Below are positions 47,428 through 56,128 of a DNA stretch of 64,000 bases, in pieces; the first letter of the stretch is position 1; every line of letters begins with the position of its first letter. The stretch lies in contig NZ_CP022314.1 in assembly GCF_003352915.1 (NCBI RefSeq), positions 2,575,172 through 2,639,171 of the forward strand, written 5' to 3'. Both the position numbers and the translations under genes were made by a program. The stretch comes from Arthrobacter sp. PM3. GTDB taxonomy: Bacteria; Actinomycetota; Actinomycetes; Actinomycetales; Micrococcaceae. The notes below the pieces were generated by a model. It worked only from the letters and a program-made list of their open reading frames with translations. It was not told where the DNA came from and did not search any database.

Positions 47428-49280
47428 AATCAGCGAATGCCGGCGCGGCGGCGCGCGTGCGGGCGGCGCTGGCCGCCATCGAGGCTGCGGGCCGGCCCGA
47501 AATCTGGATCACCGTCCGGGCCGCGGACGCGCTGCTGGCCGACGCGGCCGCCGTTGACCAAGCGGTGGCCGCGGGCGGAGACCTGCCCCTGGCCGGGCTC
47601 CTGCTCGCCGTGAAGAACAACGTGGACGTGGCAGGGATCGACACCACGGCGGCGTGCCCCGGCTATGCCTACACGCCGGAGCACGACGCCGAGGCGGTGG
47701 CCCGGCTGCGGGCCGCCGGCGCGGTGGTTCTGGGGGCCACCAACCTGGACCAGTTCGCCACCGGCCTGGTGGGAACCCGCAGCCCGCACGGCGTCGTCCG
47801 CGACGCGCGCCGCCCGGAGTTCATCTCCGGCGGTTCCAGCTCCGGCTCCGCGGTGGCCGTAGCCCTGGGGCTGGCCGACATCGCCATCGGCACGGACACC
47901 GCCGGATCCGGCCGCGTCCCCGCCGGGCTTCAGGGAATTGTCGGCATCAAGGCCACGCTGAACGTCGTGTCCACCGCCGGGGTAGTCCCGGCGTGCCGCT
48001 CCTGGGACGCGGTGACCATTTTCGCGCGGGACCTCGGCACGGCCGAGCTCGCCATGGGCGCCATGGCCGGCGGGGCCCGCCCGTGGCCCGCCGACGCCCG
48101 GCTGGCCGCACCCGCCCGGCCCCGCGTCGCTTACCCATCCAGCCTGCCGGAACTCCCGCCGGCCTGGGCTGCCGAGTTCGGCCGGCAGATCGCCAGGCTC
48201 CAGGCCGCCGGCGTGGAGGCCGAGCCGATCGGGTTCGACGTGTTCCTGGAGGCCGCGCGCCTGCTGTACGACGGCGGACTGGTTGCCGAGCGGTACGCCG
48301 CCGTCGGCGCCTTCGTCGACGCGGCGTCGTCGGAGGGTGCAGGGAATCCTGCCGGGAATCCTGCGGGGCTGGACCCGACCGTCGCCGGGATCGTCAGGGC
48401 TGCCGGCCAGGTGCCCGCGCACCAGTATGTTGCGGACACCGGGCGGCTGGAGGGCCTCAAGCGGCAGGCCATGGAACGCCTGGACGGGTTCGACGCCCTG
48501 GTGGTGCCCACCGCGCCGTTCCACCCGGGCCTGGAAGAGGTCGCTGCCGACCCCGTGGGCGTGAACTCGCGGATGGGCACGTATACGAACTTCTGCAACC
48601 TGTTCGACCTCTCCGCTGTGGCCGTGCCGGCGGGAGAGGTGGACGGAGCCCAGTTCGGGCTCACCGTCGTGGGGCGCACGTTCGACGACGCGGTGGTGGC
48701 GGACATCGCCCGCAGGATCGAAACCCCGGCCGTGCCGCCGGTGCTGTTCGCGGCCGGAGCCGCCCCGGCACGGCAGCGGCCGGCGGGGGAGCCGTGGCCG
48801 GTCCGCGCCGGAGCGTCCTGCGTGCCCCTGGTAGTGGTGGGGGCCCACCGCAAGGGCCAGCCGCTGGCCCACCAGCTCGAAACGCTGGGTGCCTTCTGGG
48901 ACGGGCCCGTGCGCACGGCGCCCCGCTACCGGATGGTCTCGCTGGACACCCAGCCGCCCAAGCCGGGGGTATACCGCTCGGACGACGGCGCCGAACTGGT
49001 GGCCGAGCGGTGGCTTCTCTCGGAAGCGGCGCTGGGAAAGTTCCTCGCGGCGTTGCCCGAGCCGATGCTGCTGGGATCCGTGCGCCTAAACGACGGCTCC
49101 AGCGCGGTCGGCTTTGCCTGCGACGCCGTTGCCGCGGCGACCGGGACGGACATCACCGAGTACCGCGACTGGCTGGCTGCGCCCGCTGCCGTGGGCGGCC
49201 GGGGATCCCGGACAAGCCTGGCCGACGCGCTCCTGGTCGGCCTCACGCGAGGGCTGCAGCCCGGTATCAGGCGTCCGTAG
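47424..49280 (+). CDS. atzF: Allophanate hydrolase
   Basis: A 618-residue amidase-signature enzyme, usual length for AtzF. The triad is Lys in LLAVKNNVDVAG (near 59), cis-Ser in ISGGSSSGSAVAVALG (near 135-150) and nucleophile Ser in GTDTAGSGRVPAGLQG. The C-terminal 150 residues (VVVGAHRKGQPLAHQLETLG, YRMVSLDTQPPKPGVY) form the allophanate-specific second domain. It converts allophanate to two CO2 and two NH3. The ATG overlaps the carboxylase stop (ATGA), ending the operon. Confidence 0.93.
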   Translation: MKSANAGAAARVRAALAAIEAAGRPEIWITVRAADALLADAAAVDQAVAAGGDLPLAGLLLAVKNNVDVAGIDTTAACPGYAYTPEHDAEAVARLRAAGAVVLGATNLDQFATGLVGTRSPHGVVRDARRPEFISGGSSSGSAVAVALGLADIAIGTDTAGSGRVPAGLQGIVGIKATLNVVSTAGVVPACRSWDAVTIFARDLGTAELAMGAMAGGARPWPADARLAAPARPRVAYPSSLPELPPAWAAEFGRQIARLQAAGVEAEPIGFDVFLEAARLLYDGGLVAERYAAVGAFVDAASSEGAGNPAGNPAGLDPTVAGIVRAAGQVPAHQYVADTGRLEGLKRQAMERLDGFDALVVPTAPFHPGLEEVAADPVGVNSRMGTYTNFCNLFDLSAVAVPAGEVDGAQFGLTVVGRTFDDAVVADIARRIETPAVPPVLFAAGAAPARQRPAGEPWPVRAGASCVPLVVVGAHRKGQPLAHQLETLGAFWDGPVRTAPRYRMVSLDTQPPKPGVYRSDDGAELVAERWLLSEAALGKFLAALPEPMLLGSVRLNDGSSAVGFACDAVAAATGTDITEYRDWLAAPAAVGGRGSRTSLADALLVGLTRGLQPGIRRP

Positions 49281-49324
49281 CGGCGCACCCGTCGCCGCAG
49301 GGGGAACGATCGAAAGGAACGGAC

Positions 49325-49510
49325 ATGCTCAACCTGAAGAAGTGGTGGTCCATGTTCACGTCTGCGGCGCCGTGCCCCGCGGGTGAATCGTTGCCGGTGG
49401 TGACCGGCGAGGCGGGCCTGCAGTACCTCTGGCTGTTGCCGGGCGACGCCGCATGCTGCCACCCGCCGTTAGGCCGGCGGCCGCGGCCGGCTAGTCGCCC
49501 TCGGGGATGA
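49325..49510 (+). CDS. Possible small protein after atzF
   Basis: A 61-codon frame starting MLNLKKWWSMFTSAAP with a good ribosome site (GAAAGGA, 7 bases before the ATG), 44 bases after atzF. The first 45 residues look protein-like, with Cys at several positions; the end is Arg/Pro-rich and overlaps the convergent PspC gene by 20 bases. No family is recognised, and it could be non-coding. Confidence 0.4.
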   Translation: MLNLKKWWSMFTSAAPCPAGESLPVVTGEAGLQYLWLLPGDAACCHPPLGRRPRPASRPRG

Positions 49511-49673
49511 TGATCCACAGCGCGAGATAGGCGACTACGCCCACGCCGAACAGGCCGAAGAACATGAATCCGAGGCGGACGAACACCCGCGGGACCTCGA
49601 AGCGGTCGGCCAGGGCGGCGCACACCCCGGCGAACATTTTTCCGCGCCGGGGACGAACCAGGGTTGCTGCCAT
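49491..49673 (-). CDS. PspC-domain protein
   Basis: A 60-residue single PspC domain: RGKMFAGVCAALADRFEVPR, then one membrane helix (LGFMFFGLFGVGVVAYLALW) and IIPEGD. PspC proteins act in envelope stress responses; short actinobacterial versions are membrane proteins of unsettled role. It stands alone. Confidence 0.88.
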   Translation of the reverse strand: MAATLVRPRRGKMFAGVCAALADRFEVPRVFVRLGFMFFGLFGVGVVAYLALWIIIPEGD

Positions 49674-49762
49674 TTCGCCACCCTAGCACCGGGGGCCGGT
49701 CCCGTCAGCAGCAAATTCTGTCCCCGTGGCACGGCGCCCGAGCCCGGCGCCGCGCCCGCTCG

Positions 49763-51634
49763 TCACAGCTGCCCGCGCCGCGCCAGGTAGGAGTTGAGTG
49801 CCGGGTTGTCGATGTCCTTCGCCAGCCACGGAATTGTCTCCGCCGCGGCGGTGTCGCCCAGGACGGCCCGGTGCGAGTGCGCCCGGACCAGGAGCTCGCG
49901 CAGGGCGCCGCGGCCGGCCATCGTGCCGAGCCGGGCGGCGTAGTCCGCGGCGGCGGGGGAGCCGGCGTCGATCGCGACCTCCGCGGCGGTGTCCAACAGC
50001 CGCGCCCGGTACCAGAGATACCAGGGCGTGGTGTCGAGCCCGCGTTTGAGCCACGCCTCGGCCGCGGCGGGGTCGTTCCGGGCCACGCTGAGCCGGGCCT
50101 TCGCCCCGGCGGCCAGGGTGAGGTAGCAGTGGTCGCCGGCGACGTCGGCCATCACCCATGACCGGTCGATCAGGGCATCCGCGTCCTCCAGCCGGCCGGC
50201 GGCGAGGAACGTCTCGCCGCGGAGCCCGGCGACGAAGGGCTCGAACGCCGTCCAGTGCTCGGCCGCGATCAGCTCCTGTGCCCGGTCCAGGGCCTCGGCC
50301 GCCGGCTCCAGGTCTCCGCGCAGCAGGTGCACCCGGCCGGCCAGGGCCGTGCCGAACGCCAGCTGGCGGCGGCTGCCCGCCGCGGCGGCGAGCCGGCAGG
50401 ATTCGGCCAGGGCGGTCAGCGCCTCGCCGTAGTGGGCGGTGTCCGAGGCCGCCATGCCCCGGATGGCCAGGATCCTGGACCGTTCGTCGTCGAACCCGTC
50501 CGCCGCCCGGGCGGCCTGTTCGAGCCAGCCGGCCGCGCGGTCCGGGATGCCCCGCTGCACGGACAGGTACCCCAGCTCCCGGTACGCGGCCGCGGCCACC
50601 CGCGACGCCGGCCGGTCCCGGTTCCCCGCGTCCAGCCGCAACGACCCGGGGTCCAGGCCCTCCGACTTCAGCGCCCGGTGGAGCAGGTCGGCCACCTCGG
50701 CACCCCGGCCGCCGGCCTGATGGATCAGCGCCCCGGACAGGGTCACCAGGGACTCGGCGAGCAGATGGTGGTCGCCGGTGCGCTGCGCGAGCCCGGCCGC
50801 GAGCCGCAGCTGCTCCAGCCCGCGCTCCACCGAGCCGGCCGAGAGTGACGCCTCCGCGGCGTCGAGGTAGGACCGCACGGCGGCCGCACTGGCCGGCCCG
50901 GGGCCTGACCCGGCCCCTGGCCCGGGGCCGGCCGCGGGCGGCGCGTCGGAGAGTGCCCGCCGCACCTCGGCGGGCAGGCCGAGCCCGAGCTCACGGCGGT
51001 AGAGCTCGCGGCATTTCTCGGCCTGCTCCCGCGCGCGCCGGTACTCGCCCAGGGACTTCAGGGCCTTGATCAGGACGGCGTGGCAGTCGGCGTTGAAGGG
51101 GTCCAGGTGCAGCGCGCGGGTGGCGAGGTCGGCGGCGTCGTCCGCCTTTCCGGCCGCCAGCGCGGCGAGCGAGGCCTCGTAGAGAAGTGTCAGGACGGAG
51201 TTCTCGAGCCGGTGCCGCTGGTCCTCCAGCCAGGCCTCGAACACGGGGCAGTCCGGGAAGGCGAGTCCCTCCAGGAGCTGGCCGTCGAAGGTGCGGGGGT
51301 CGACGGCGCGGGTGCCGGTGCCGGCGGCGGGAGCCAGGGCCGCGATCGCATCGCAGGTCCACCCGGCCGGGAGCACGAGCCGCAGCGGGTCGCCGCCGAC
51401 CGAGTCCGCGCCGAGGGTCCGGCGCAGCTCGGAGAGGTTCCAGCGCAGCGCGCCGAGGGGATCGTCGGCGTCGGGAAACAGCAGGGCCGCCGTGCGGGCC
51501 CGGCCGGTGCCGCCGGGCTGCAGCACGAGGTAGGCCAGCACAGCCCACGCCTTGCGGCCGCGCGGCTGCCGGGGTGCGGTGCCAGTGGACTCGATCCGGG
51601 GCGGACCGAGGAGCCGGATCCATGTCTCGGCCAT
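49763..51634 (-). CDS. SARP/BTAD-type transcriptional regulator with TPR-like repeats
   Basis: A 623-residue protein. The N-terminal OmpR-like DNA-binding domain (WIRLLGPPRIES, RGRKAWAVLAYLVLQPGG) is followed by a bacterial transcriptional activator domain (residues 100-215, with DPFNADCHAVLIKALKSLGE and CRELYRRELGL). The remainder is a helical-repeat array, TPR-like. It lacks the NB-ARC ATPase of AfsR. It is monocistronic; its targets are unknown. Confidence 0.85.
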   Translation of the reverse strand: MAETWIRLLGPPRIESTGTAPRQPRGRKAWAVLAYLVLQPGGTGRARTAALLFPDADDPLGALRWNLSELRRTLGADSVGGDPLRLVLPAGWTCDAIAALAPAAGTGTRAVDPRTFDGQLLEGLAFPDCPVFEAWLEDQRHRLENSVLTLLYEASLAALAAGKADDAADLATRALHLDPFNADCHAVLIKALKSLGEYRRAREQAEKCRELYRRELGLGLPAEVRRALSDAPPAAGPGPGAGSGPGPASAAAVRSYLDAAEASLSAGSVERGLEQLRLAAGLAQRTGDHHLLAESLVTLSGALIHQAGGRGAEVADLLHRALKSEGLDPGSLRLDAGNRDRPASRVAAAAYRELGYLSVQRGIPDRAAGWLEQAARAADGFDDERSRILAIRGMAASDTAHYGEALTALAESCRLAAAAGSRRQLAFGTALAGRVHLLRGDLEPAAEALDRAQELIAAEHWTAFEPFVAGLRGETFLAAGRLEDADALIDRSWVMADVAGDHCYLTLAAGAKARLSVARNDPAAAEAWLKRGLDTTPWYLWYRARLLDTAAEVAIDAGSPAAADYAARLGTMAGRGALRELLVRAHSHRAVLGDTAAAETIPWLAKDIDNPALNSYLARRGQL

Positions 51635-51883
51635 ACCGTCATGCTACGCCGCAAACGGGGGCGCGGAGAGGGGCCGGTGGCGGCCTGAACCGGGCGGAAA
51701 ACTCTCACACGGCGGCTCACACGGTGGCCACAGAAACTGGACATGTCCCCCTCCCGAGGAAGGGGAGACTCGAACCGGAAACCCGAACCGCATCCGCACC
51801 GGCCACCCGGAATCCGGCCCGAACCGCCCGCTCCATCTTCCACAGCAACAACATCCCATCATTCGCCCGAGGTGCTCTTCACA

Positions 51884-52060
51884 ATGGAATTCCTTCTTCT
51901 CCTGCTCGCAGGACTCGTGGTCTACGCTGTCACCGCCACCCTCGTCGCCGTCGTCCGTGACGGGCGGGGCCACACCCCGCCGGTCCGGTCCATCCGGCCC
52001 TGGATGGCGGGGAACCTGCCCAGCGAACCGTACGCGACCCCCGGACCGGCCCGGCGCTGA
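51884..52060 (+). CDS. Small single-pass membrane protein
   Basis: A 58-residue protein. The first 24 residues (MEFLLLLLAGLVVYAVTATL) form one membrane helix, and a short basic cytoplasmic tail ends in PGPARR. The ribosome site is poor, but the strong N-terminal helix and position before a hairpin make it plausible. The function is unknown. Confidence 0.5.
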   Translation: MEFLLLLLAGLVVYAVTATLVAVVRDGRGHTPPVRSIRPWMAGNLPSEPYATPGPARR

Positions 52061-52150
52061 CCGCGCCTGACCGCCCTGCCCTGACTGCCGCCCTGACCGC
52101 GCTGCCCTGACTGGGCCCTGACCCCCGCTTCCGGCACCGGAAGCGGGGGT
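52057..52150 (+). repeat. CCCTGAC tandem repeats ending in a strong hairpin
   Basis: Between 52057 and 52122 the motif CCCTGAC(T/C)G recurs about six times with short spacers. It runs into a perfect 14-bp hairpin with arms ACCCCCGCTTCCGG (52121-52134) and complement (52137-52150). The hairpin probably terminates the small membrane gene, though no T-run follows. Confidence 0.55.
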
Positions 52151-52326
52151 CCCGCACGCCGTCGTCCGGTTACCTGGACGTCGCTGCCGGCGCGTCTGGA
52201 CACCCGCAGCGGCGCGGGAGCATCCTAAACGTGTGCGCGTTCGGGCTGGCGGGGGAGCTCCGGCCCCGGCAGGCGGAGGCCGGGGACGCCGGAGGATGCC
52301 GGGGTCTTAGTCCCAAGCGTGCGGAC

Positions 52327-52824
52327 ATGATCGGCGAGGGAAGCTGGTACCAGACCATGGACGAATCATCCGACCCCCGGCAACGGCTGTCCTCCCGCAT
52401 CGACGAGAAGCAGCAGGCCATCCGGTCCTACCTCGGCAAGGAACGGCCCCGGCGCACCCGGCTGGCCAACATCAGCATCGTGGGCAGCGCGCTCGCCGCC
52501 GCGCTCACGGCCGGCCCCGCCGTCGGCGGCACGGGATTCACCAGCGCGGTGGCCGACGTCTTCAACCTCAGCGACGACTCGATTGTGTGGCGGGTGCTGT
52601 GCCTGCTCGCGGTGATCTGTTCCATTGCCGCGGCGCTGGCCACGAATTTCGCCACGTCCCATTCGCTGGCGGACCGGGTGAGCGCCGCCGAGACCTCCAG
52701 CGCCCAGTTGGAAGGGTTGCAGGTTGCGTTGAGCTTCGGCCATATCGACATCGACGAGGCGGTCAAGCTCTACCAGCAGTACGCGACCCAGGTGCCGTTT
52801 GTGGAGGGCCTCCCGGGGCGGTGA
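52327..52824 (+). CDS. Two-helix membrane protein, uncharacterised
   Basis: 165 residues from the ATG at 52327; the ATG at 52357 is an equally possible start. A basic cytoplasmic start (RSYLGKERPRRTRLANI) precedes two hydrophobic segments (about 55-75 and 90-112, WRVLCLLAVICSIAAALATN), then a helical tail with DRVSAAETSSAQLEGLQVAL. SLATT-like topology is possible. No operon partner. Confidence 0.65.
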   Translation: MIGEGSWYQTMDESSDPRQRLSSRIDEKQQAIRSYLGKERPRRTRLANISIVGSALAAALTAGPAVGGTGFTSAVADVFNLSDDSIVWRVLCLLAVICSIAAALATNFATSHSLADRVSAAETSSAQLEGLQVALSFGHIDIDEAVKLYQQYATQVPFVEGLPGR

Positions 52825-52830
52825 CCGGAG

Positions 52831-53229
52831 TCAGCCCGCGTTGCCGGGGGACAGGACGGTGAGGCCCGCGTCGACGGCCGCGGCAAGCAGTTCGGCGTCG
52901 TAGGCAACCAGGACATCGGCCTGCAGCCGGATCGCGGTGGCCAGGTGAATGGCATCGGCGCTGCGCAACCGGCCAGGCAACGCGGCCGCATACAGCAGGT
53001 CCGGGCGCGCCACGTCGGCCAGGTTGATCCCAGCCAGGACGGCATTGACGAGCCCGCCGGGAAGTCCCCGCCGGTGGGCGGCGCAGTGCAGCTCGGTGTG
53101 CAGGAGCATGGAGGCTGTCAGCTTGTCGCCGCCAGCGACGGCGGCCGTCAGGTACTCGGCAAGGGCCGCCGATTCGGCTTCCTCCACCACGAGTTTGAGG
53201 ACCGCCGACGTGTCCACGTAGAGGATCAA
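52831..53229 (-). CDS. PIN-domain ribonuclease toxin (VapC-like)
   Basis: A 132-residue PIN protein: MILYVDTSAVLKLVVEE holds the first acidic residue (Asp6), TELHCA the Glu, RSADAIHLATAI the central Asp and YDAELLAAA the last Asp. VapC toxins cleave tRNA or rRNA. Its ATG overlaps the antitoxin stop (ATGA), the usual vapBC coupling. Confidence 0.9.
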   Translation of the reverse strand: MILYVDTSAVLKLVVEEAESAALAEYLTAAVAGGDKLTASMLLHTELHCAAHRRGLPGGLVNAVLAGINLADVARPDLLYAAALPGRLRSADAIHLATAIRLQADVLVAYDAELLAAAVDAGLTVLSPGNAG

Positions 53230-53492
53230 CGGTCCCCGCGAACGGCGGCCAGGATGTCCGCCGTCGTGTCCGCCGACCTGATCCGCGCCAGGGACTGAAA
53301 GTCAACGGCACCGGGGGAGGCCGGCCGGATCTGCCCCGCCAGAAGCAGCCGCTCGAACGGCGAGGAGGACGGGGGGATGAGAACAGCGGCGACTTCCCCG
53401 TTGTTTGTCACCTCAATGGTTTCCCCGTTTTTCACGCGCTCAAGAATCCTGCTGCTCTGGTTGCGCAGTTCGCGGTGCGGAATCGTTGTCAT
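53226..53492 (-). CDS. Phd/YefM-type antitoxin (VapB-like)
   Basis: Starting at the ATG of MTTIPHRELRNQS, the protein has 88 residues. IPHRELRNQSSRILERVKNG and GEVAAVLIP are the Phd/YefM DNA-binding fold; the C-terminal tail (residues 50-88) wraps the toxin. It binds and neutralises the downstream PIN toxin and represses its own promoter. Confidence 0.9.
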   Translation of the reverse strand: MTTIPHRELRNQSSRILERVKNGETIEVTNNGEVAAVLIPPSSSPFERLLLAGQIRPASPGAVDFQSLARIRSADTTADILAAVRGDR

Positions 53493-53591
53493 GCCAGCCT
53501 CCGTAGCAATCGTAGCAACGGCCCGGTCGGCAGGAAAGGGGCGACCGCGGCAGCCTGCACAGCGGCAACCCATCGGCTGCGCAGGAAACGT

Positions 53592-53627
53592 GGATGAGGA
53601 CCGGCACCCAGGTGCCGGTCCTCATCC
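53592..53627. terminator. Perfect 17-bp hairpin, probable terminator
   Basis: GGATGAGGACCGGCACC (53592-53608) and its exact complement (53611-53627) lie between the FBP gene (ends 53652, minus) and the vapBC promoter (minus). A T-run (CCCATTTTTC) follows on the plus strand, so it may act in both directions. Confidence 0.7.
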
Positions 53628-53651
53628 CATTTTTCGGCCGTGCCGCCGGGC

Positions 53652-54146
53652 TTAGCGGCCGCGGACCCGCTCCAGGAACAGCCGGGTGCGCGATTGCAGG
53701 CCGGTGATCTGGCGCTTCACCACCTCGGAGGGGTCCGGATTGATCTCGTTCGCCGGCGGTTCGACCCGGACGTTGCCGGAGCAGAGGAACTCCGCGCAGA
53801 TGAGGGTCCCCACCGTGTTGCCGTTGCGCCCGGACGCGCCGGCCCGCCGGGCCACCCACAAGAGGACATCCTCTTTGGAGAACACGTCACGGCAGATTTC
53901 GCACAGCACCGAGCGGTTCTTCTTGGCCCCGCCCTCAGGCGCCCGGAGCAGGACGCCGGTGAGGCTGCCGCCGTCGGGAAAGATGAGATAGCCGCGCAGC
54001 GGCATCTTTTGGTCCCGCCACCCGAGAAAATCCAGGTTGTCCCAATCGAGGGTGTCGAAGTTCTGGGGCAGGTTGAGCTTGGCCGCCTCGGAGCGGCTGG
54101 CGTTGATAAATGATGACCGGATCTGCTGGGCAGTGATTTTCTGCAT
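53652..54146 (-). CDS. FBP-domain protein (FusB-like zinc-binding domain)
   Basis: A 164-residue protein. RSSFINASRSEAAKLNLP starts the fold, and a treble-clef zinc site uses CEICRDVFS (near 82) and a later Cys pair (LICAEFLCSG). FBP domains occur in the FusB/EF-G-binding family, which frees stalled EF-G from ribosomes; actinobacterial versions may act on translation. It is monocistronic. Confidence 0.82.
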   Translation of the reverse strand: MQKITAQQIRSSFINASRSEAAKLNLPQNFDTLDWDNLDFLGWRDQKMPLRGYLIFPDGGSLTGVLLRAPEGGAKKNRSVLCEICRDVFSKEDVLLWVARRAGASGRNGNTVGTLICAEFLCSGNVRVEPPANEINPDPSEVVKRQITGLQSRTRLFLERVRGR

Positions 54147-54647
54147 GGTGAAGCCACTTTCGGAAGGTTTGCGGTTGCCCCGGTGCCGGGGCCTGACTGC
54201 TGCGAATCAGCCGGTTCCACCCCATCCGGCAACCGGCATTAGGACACGTCGAAGGCACAGGCAGATGGGAGAGGGCACATGGAAGAGGGGAGGCTAGCGC
54301 TCCGCGGAGGTGCCGGACCGGACTGATGGGGACGGGGTCGCACAGCAGGCCACAGCGGCCACCTCGCTGACCATGGCTGCACTTGCCGATACGGCGCGCA
54401 TGCTCATTCTCCCGATTCCGAAAAATTCCAACGTCGGTCATCCTCGCAAATCCGGACGCATCCTGCAACGTCCGGCCGCGGCACGCCGGCCGCGGCACGC
54501 CAAAGGCAGGACGGCTGCGGGAGCCGTCCTGCCTTTGGTGCGTACGTCGCATTCCCTGCGCCCGTCTGTCGGGCTTCCTGTTGCGTTGGAGTGCAGGGTT
54601 GTTCGGTGCGCGTGCCGGACGTGGTGCCGGCGGTCTCGGGGTGCGGG
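54147..54647. other. Intergenic with a 17-bp hairpin and short direct repeat
   Basis: No gene is supported. A direct repeat of CGGCCGCGGCACGC (two adjacent copies, about 54,474-54,501) abuts a perfect 17-bp hairpin (54500-54516 with 54522-54538, loop GCGGG). The hairpin lies 110 bases after the permease stop on the minus strand and may terminate that operon. Confidence 0.5.
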
Positions 54648-56099
54648 TTACATGATGCCGGTGGGCACGAGCAGGGCCCAGGCCAGGGCGGGGGCTGCGA
54701 GAACGACTCCACCGGCGTACATCATGAGCTGGCGGTAGACGCGTTGGCGGTCGTTTTCCCGGGCGTTCGCGACCACCAGCGCGCCGTCGGTGGAGAAGGG
54801 CGAGACGTCCACAACGGTGGCCGCGATGGCCAGGGCAGCGACCGTGCCGGAGGCGCTCAGCGAACTGGTGGCCAGCAGCGGGCCCGCCAAGGGGATGAAC
54901 GCCGTCAGCAGTGCGGTGGAGGATGCGAAGGCGGAGCCGACACCGATGACGTAGCAGAGGACGAGGGCGATCAGCAGCGGCGCACCCAGCGCGAGGGCCT
55001 GCTCGGCGAGGGTGTCAATGACGCCGACGTGCTGGAGCAGGGAGACGTAGGTGATCATGCCGGCCACCAGCAGGACGGTGGACCAGGAAACGCCGCCGAT
55101 GAACGTTTTGTGTTCCTTGATGTTGACGAATGCCAGGATCAGGCCGGCCGAGAGGGCAACGAATCCGATGGGCAGATGGAAGGCCAGGGTGCACACAAGG
55201 ATCACCAGGATCAGCGCCAGCGTGACGATCTGCTGGCCTTTGGGGCGTCCGGCGCGGGTGGTTTCCAGGCCGGCGTACGCGTTGGCGTGATGGTCACGCA
55301 GCTTGCCCAGGAGGGCGAAGACCACGATGGTCACGGCCGACAGGATGAGGTTGAGGGCGAAGCTGGCCGTGAACAGGGCACCCTGGGAGATGGGGAATCC
55401 GTTTTTCAGGGCGATGTCGTGCACCAGCACGCCGGCGACGGACAGCGGCGAAAAACCTCCGGCGTGGGCCCCGTTGATGACGAAGGCGCCCATGAGGACC
55501 GGGTGGATGCGCGACTCGTAGGCGAGTCCGAGGGCGGCGGGTGCGAGCAGTGCGACGGCGGCGGGGGAGAAGGTGCCCAAGGACGTCAGCGCCGCCGCCA
55601 TGAGGAAGAACACCCAGGGCAGGAGCATCGTTTTGCCCCTGACCAGGCGCACGCAGGTCTGGACGATGATGTCGATGGTCCCGTTTCGTTGGGCCATGCT
55701 GAAGAAGTAGGTGACACCGATGATCGTCACGACGATGCTGGCCGGGAACTCCTCAAGGATTTGCTTGTCGGTCATGCCGAGGATGAAGTAGCCGACGCCG
55801 AAGGACGCAACCAGCCCCATGATGCCGATGTTGAGCGGCCATTTCGTGGCGACGACGAACATCACGACCAGGATGACGAGCGGGATGATCTGCGTGGCGG
55901 TCATGGTCGGCTCCGATTCCGAGGCGGCCGCTGGGTTGAAGAGGGCACCTCCGAAAAGGAGGGCGACCAGGCCAAGGATCGTGATGGCGGCTACCGTCAC
56001 CAGCAGGATACGACGGCGGCGGCGGGGACCGCCGGAGGACGCGTCGCGGGTAGTGCTGGGTGCAGTCTGTTCTGCAGGCTTTTCTGCGATGTTAGTCAT
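54648..56099 (-). CDS. SLC13/CitM-like dicarboxylate permease
   Basis: A 483-residue protein with 11-12 membrane helices. Features include IVVTIIGVTYFFSMAQRNGT, SLGTFSPAAVALLAPAALGL and VDVSPFSTDGALVV, the paired SPA and SPF-like hairpin segments of the ion transporter superfamily (MatC/CitM/DASS). It is the second gene after the PrpF-like isomerase (29 bases), suggesting uptake of the tricarboxylate or dicarboxylate that enzyme handles. The first 60 residues are a cytoplasmic, basic extension plus a helix. Confidence 0.85.
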   Translation of the reverse strand: MTNIAEKPAEQTAPSTTRDASSGGPRRRRRILLVTVAAITILGLVALLFGGALFNPAAASESEPTMTATQIIPLVILVVMFVVATKWPLNIGIMGLVASFGVGYFILGMTDKQILEEFPASIVVTIIGVTYFFSMAQRNGTIDIIVQTCVRLVRGKTMLLPWVFFLMAAALTSLGTFSPAAVALLAPAALGLAYESRIHPVLMGAFVINGAHAGGFSPLSVAGVLVHDIALKNGFPISQGALFTASFALNLILSAVTIVVFALLGKLRDHHANAYAGLETTRAGRPKGQQIVTLALILVILVCTLAFHLPIGFVALSAGLILAFVNIKEHKTFIGGVSWSTVLLVAGMITYVSLLQHVGVIDTLAEQALALGAPLLIALVLCYVIGVGSAFASSTALLTAFIPLAGPLLATSSLSASGTVAALAIAATVVDVSPFSTDGALVVANARENDRQRVYRQLMMYAGGVVLAAPALAWALLVPTGIM

Positions 56100-56128
56100 G
56101 GTGCTTTCTCCTCATTGAGTAGCGCTGG

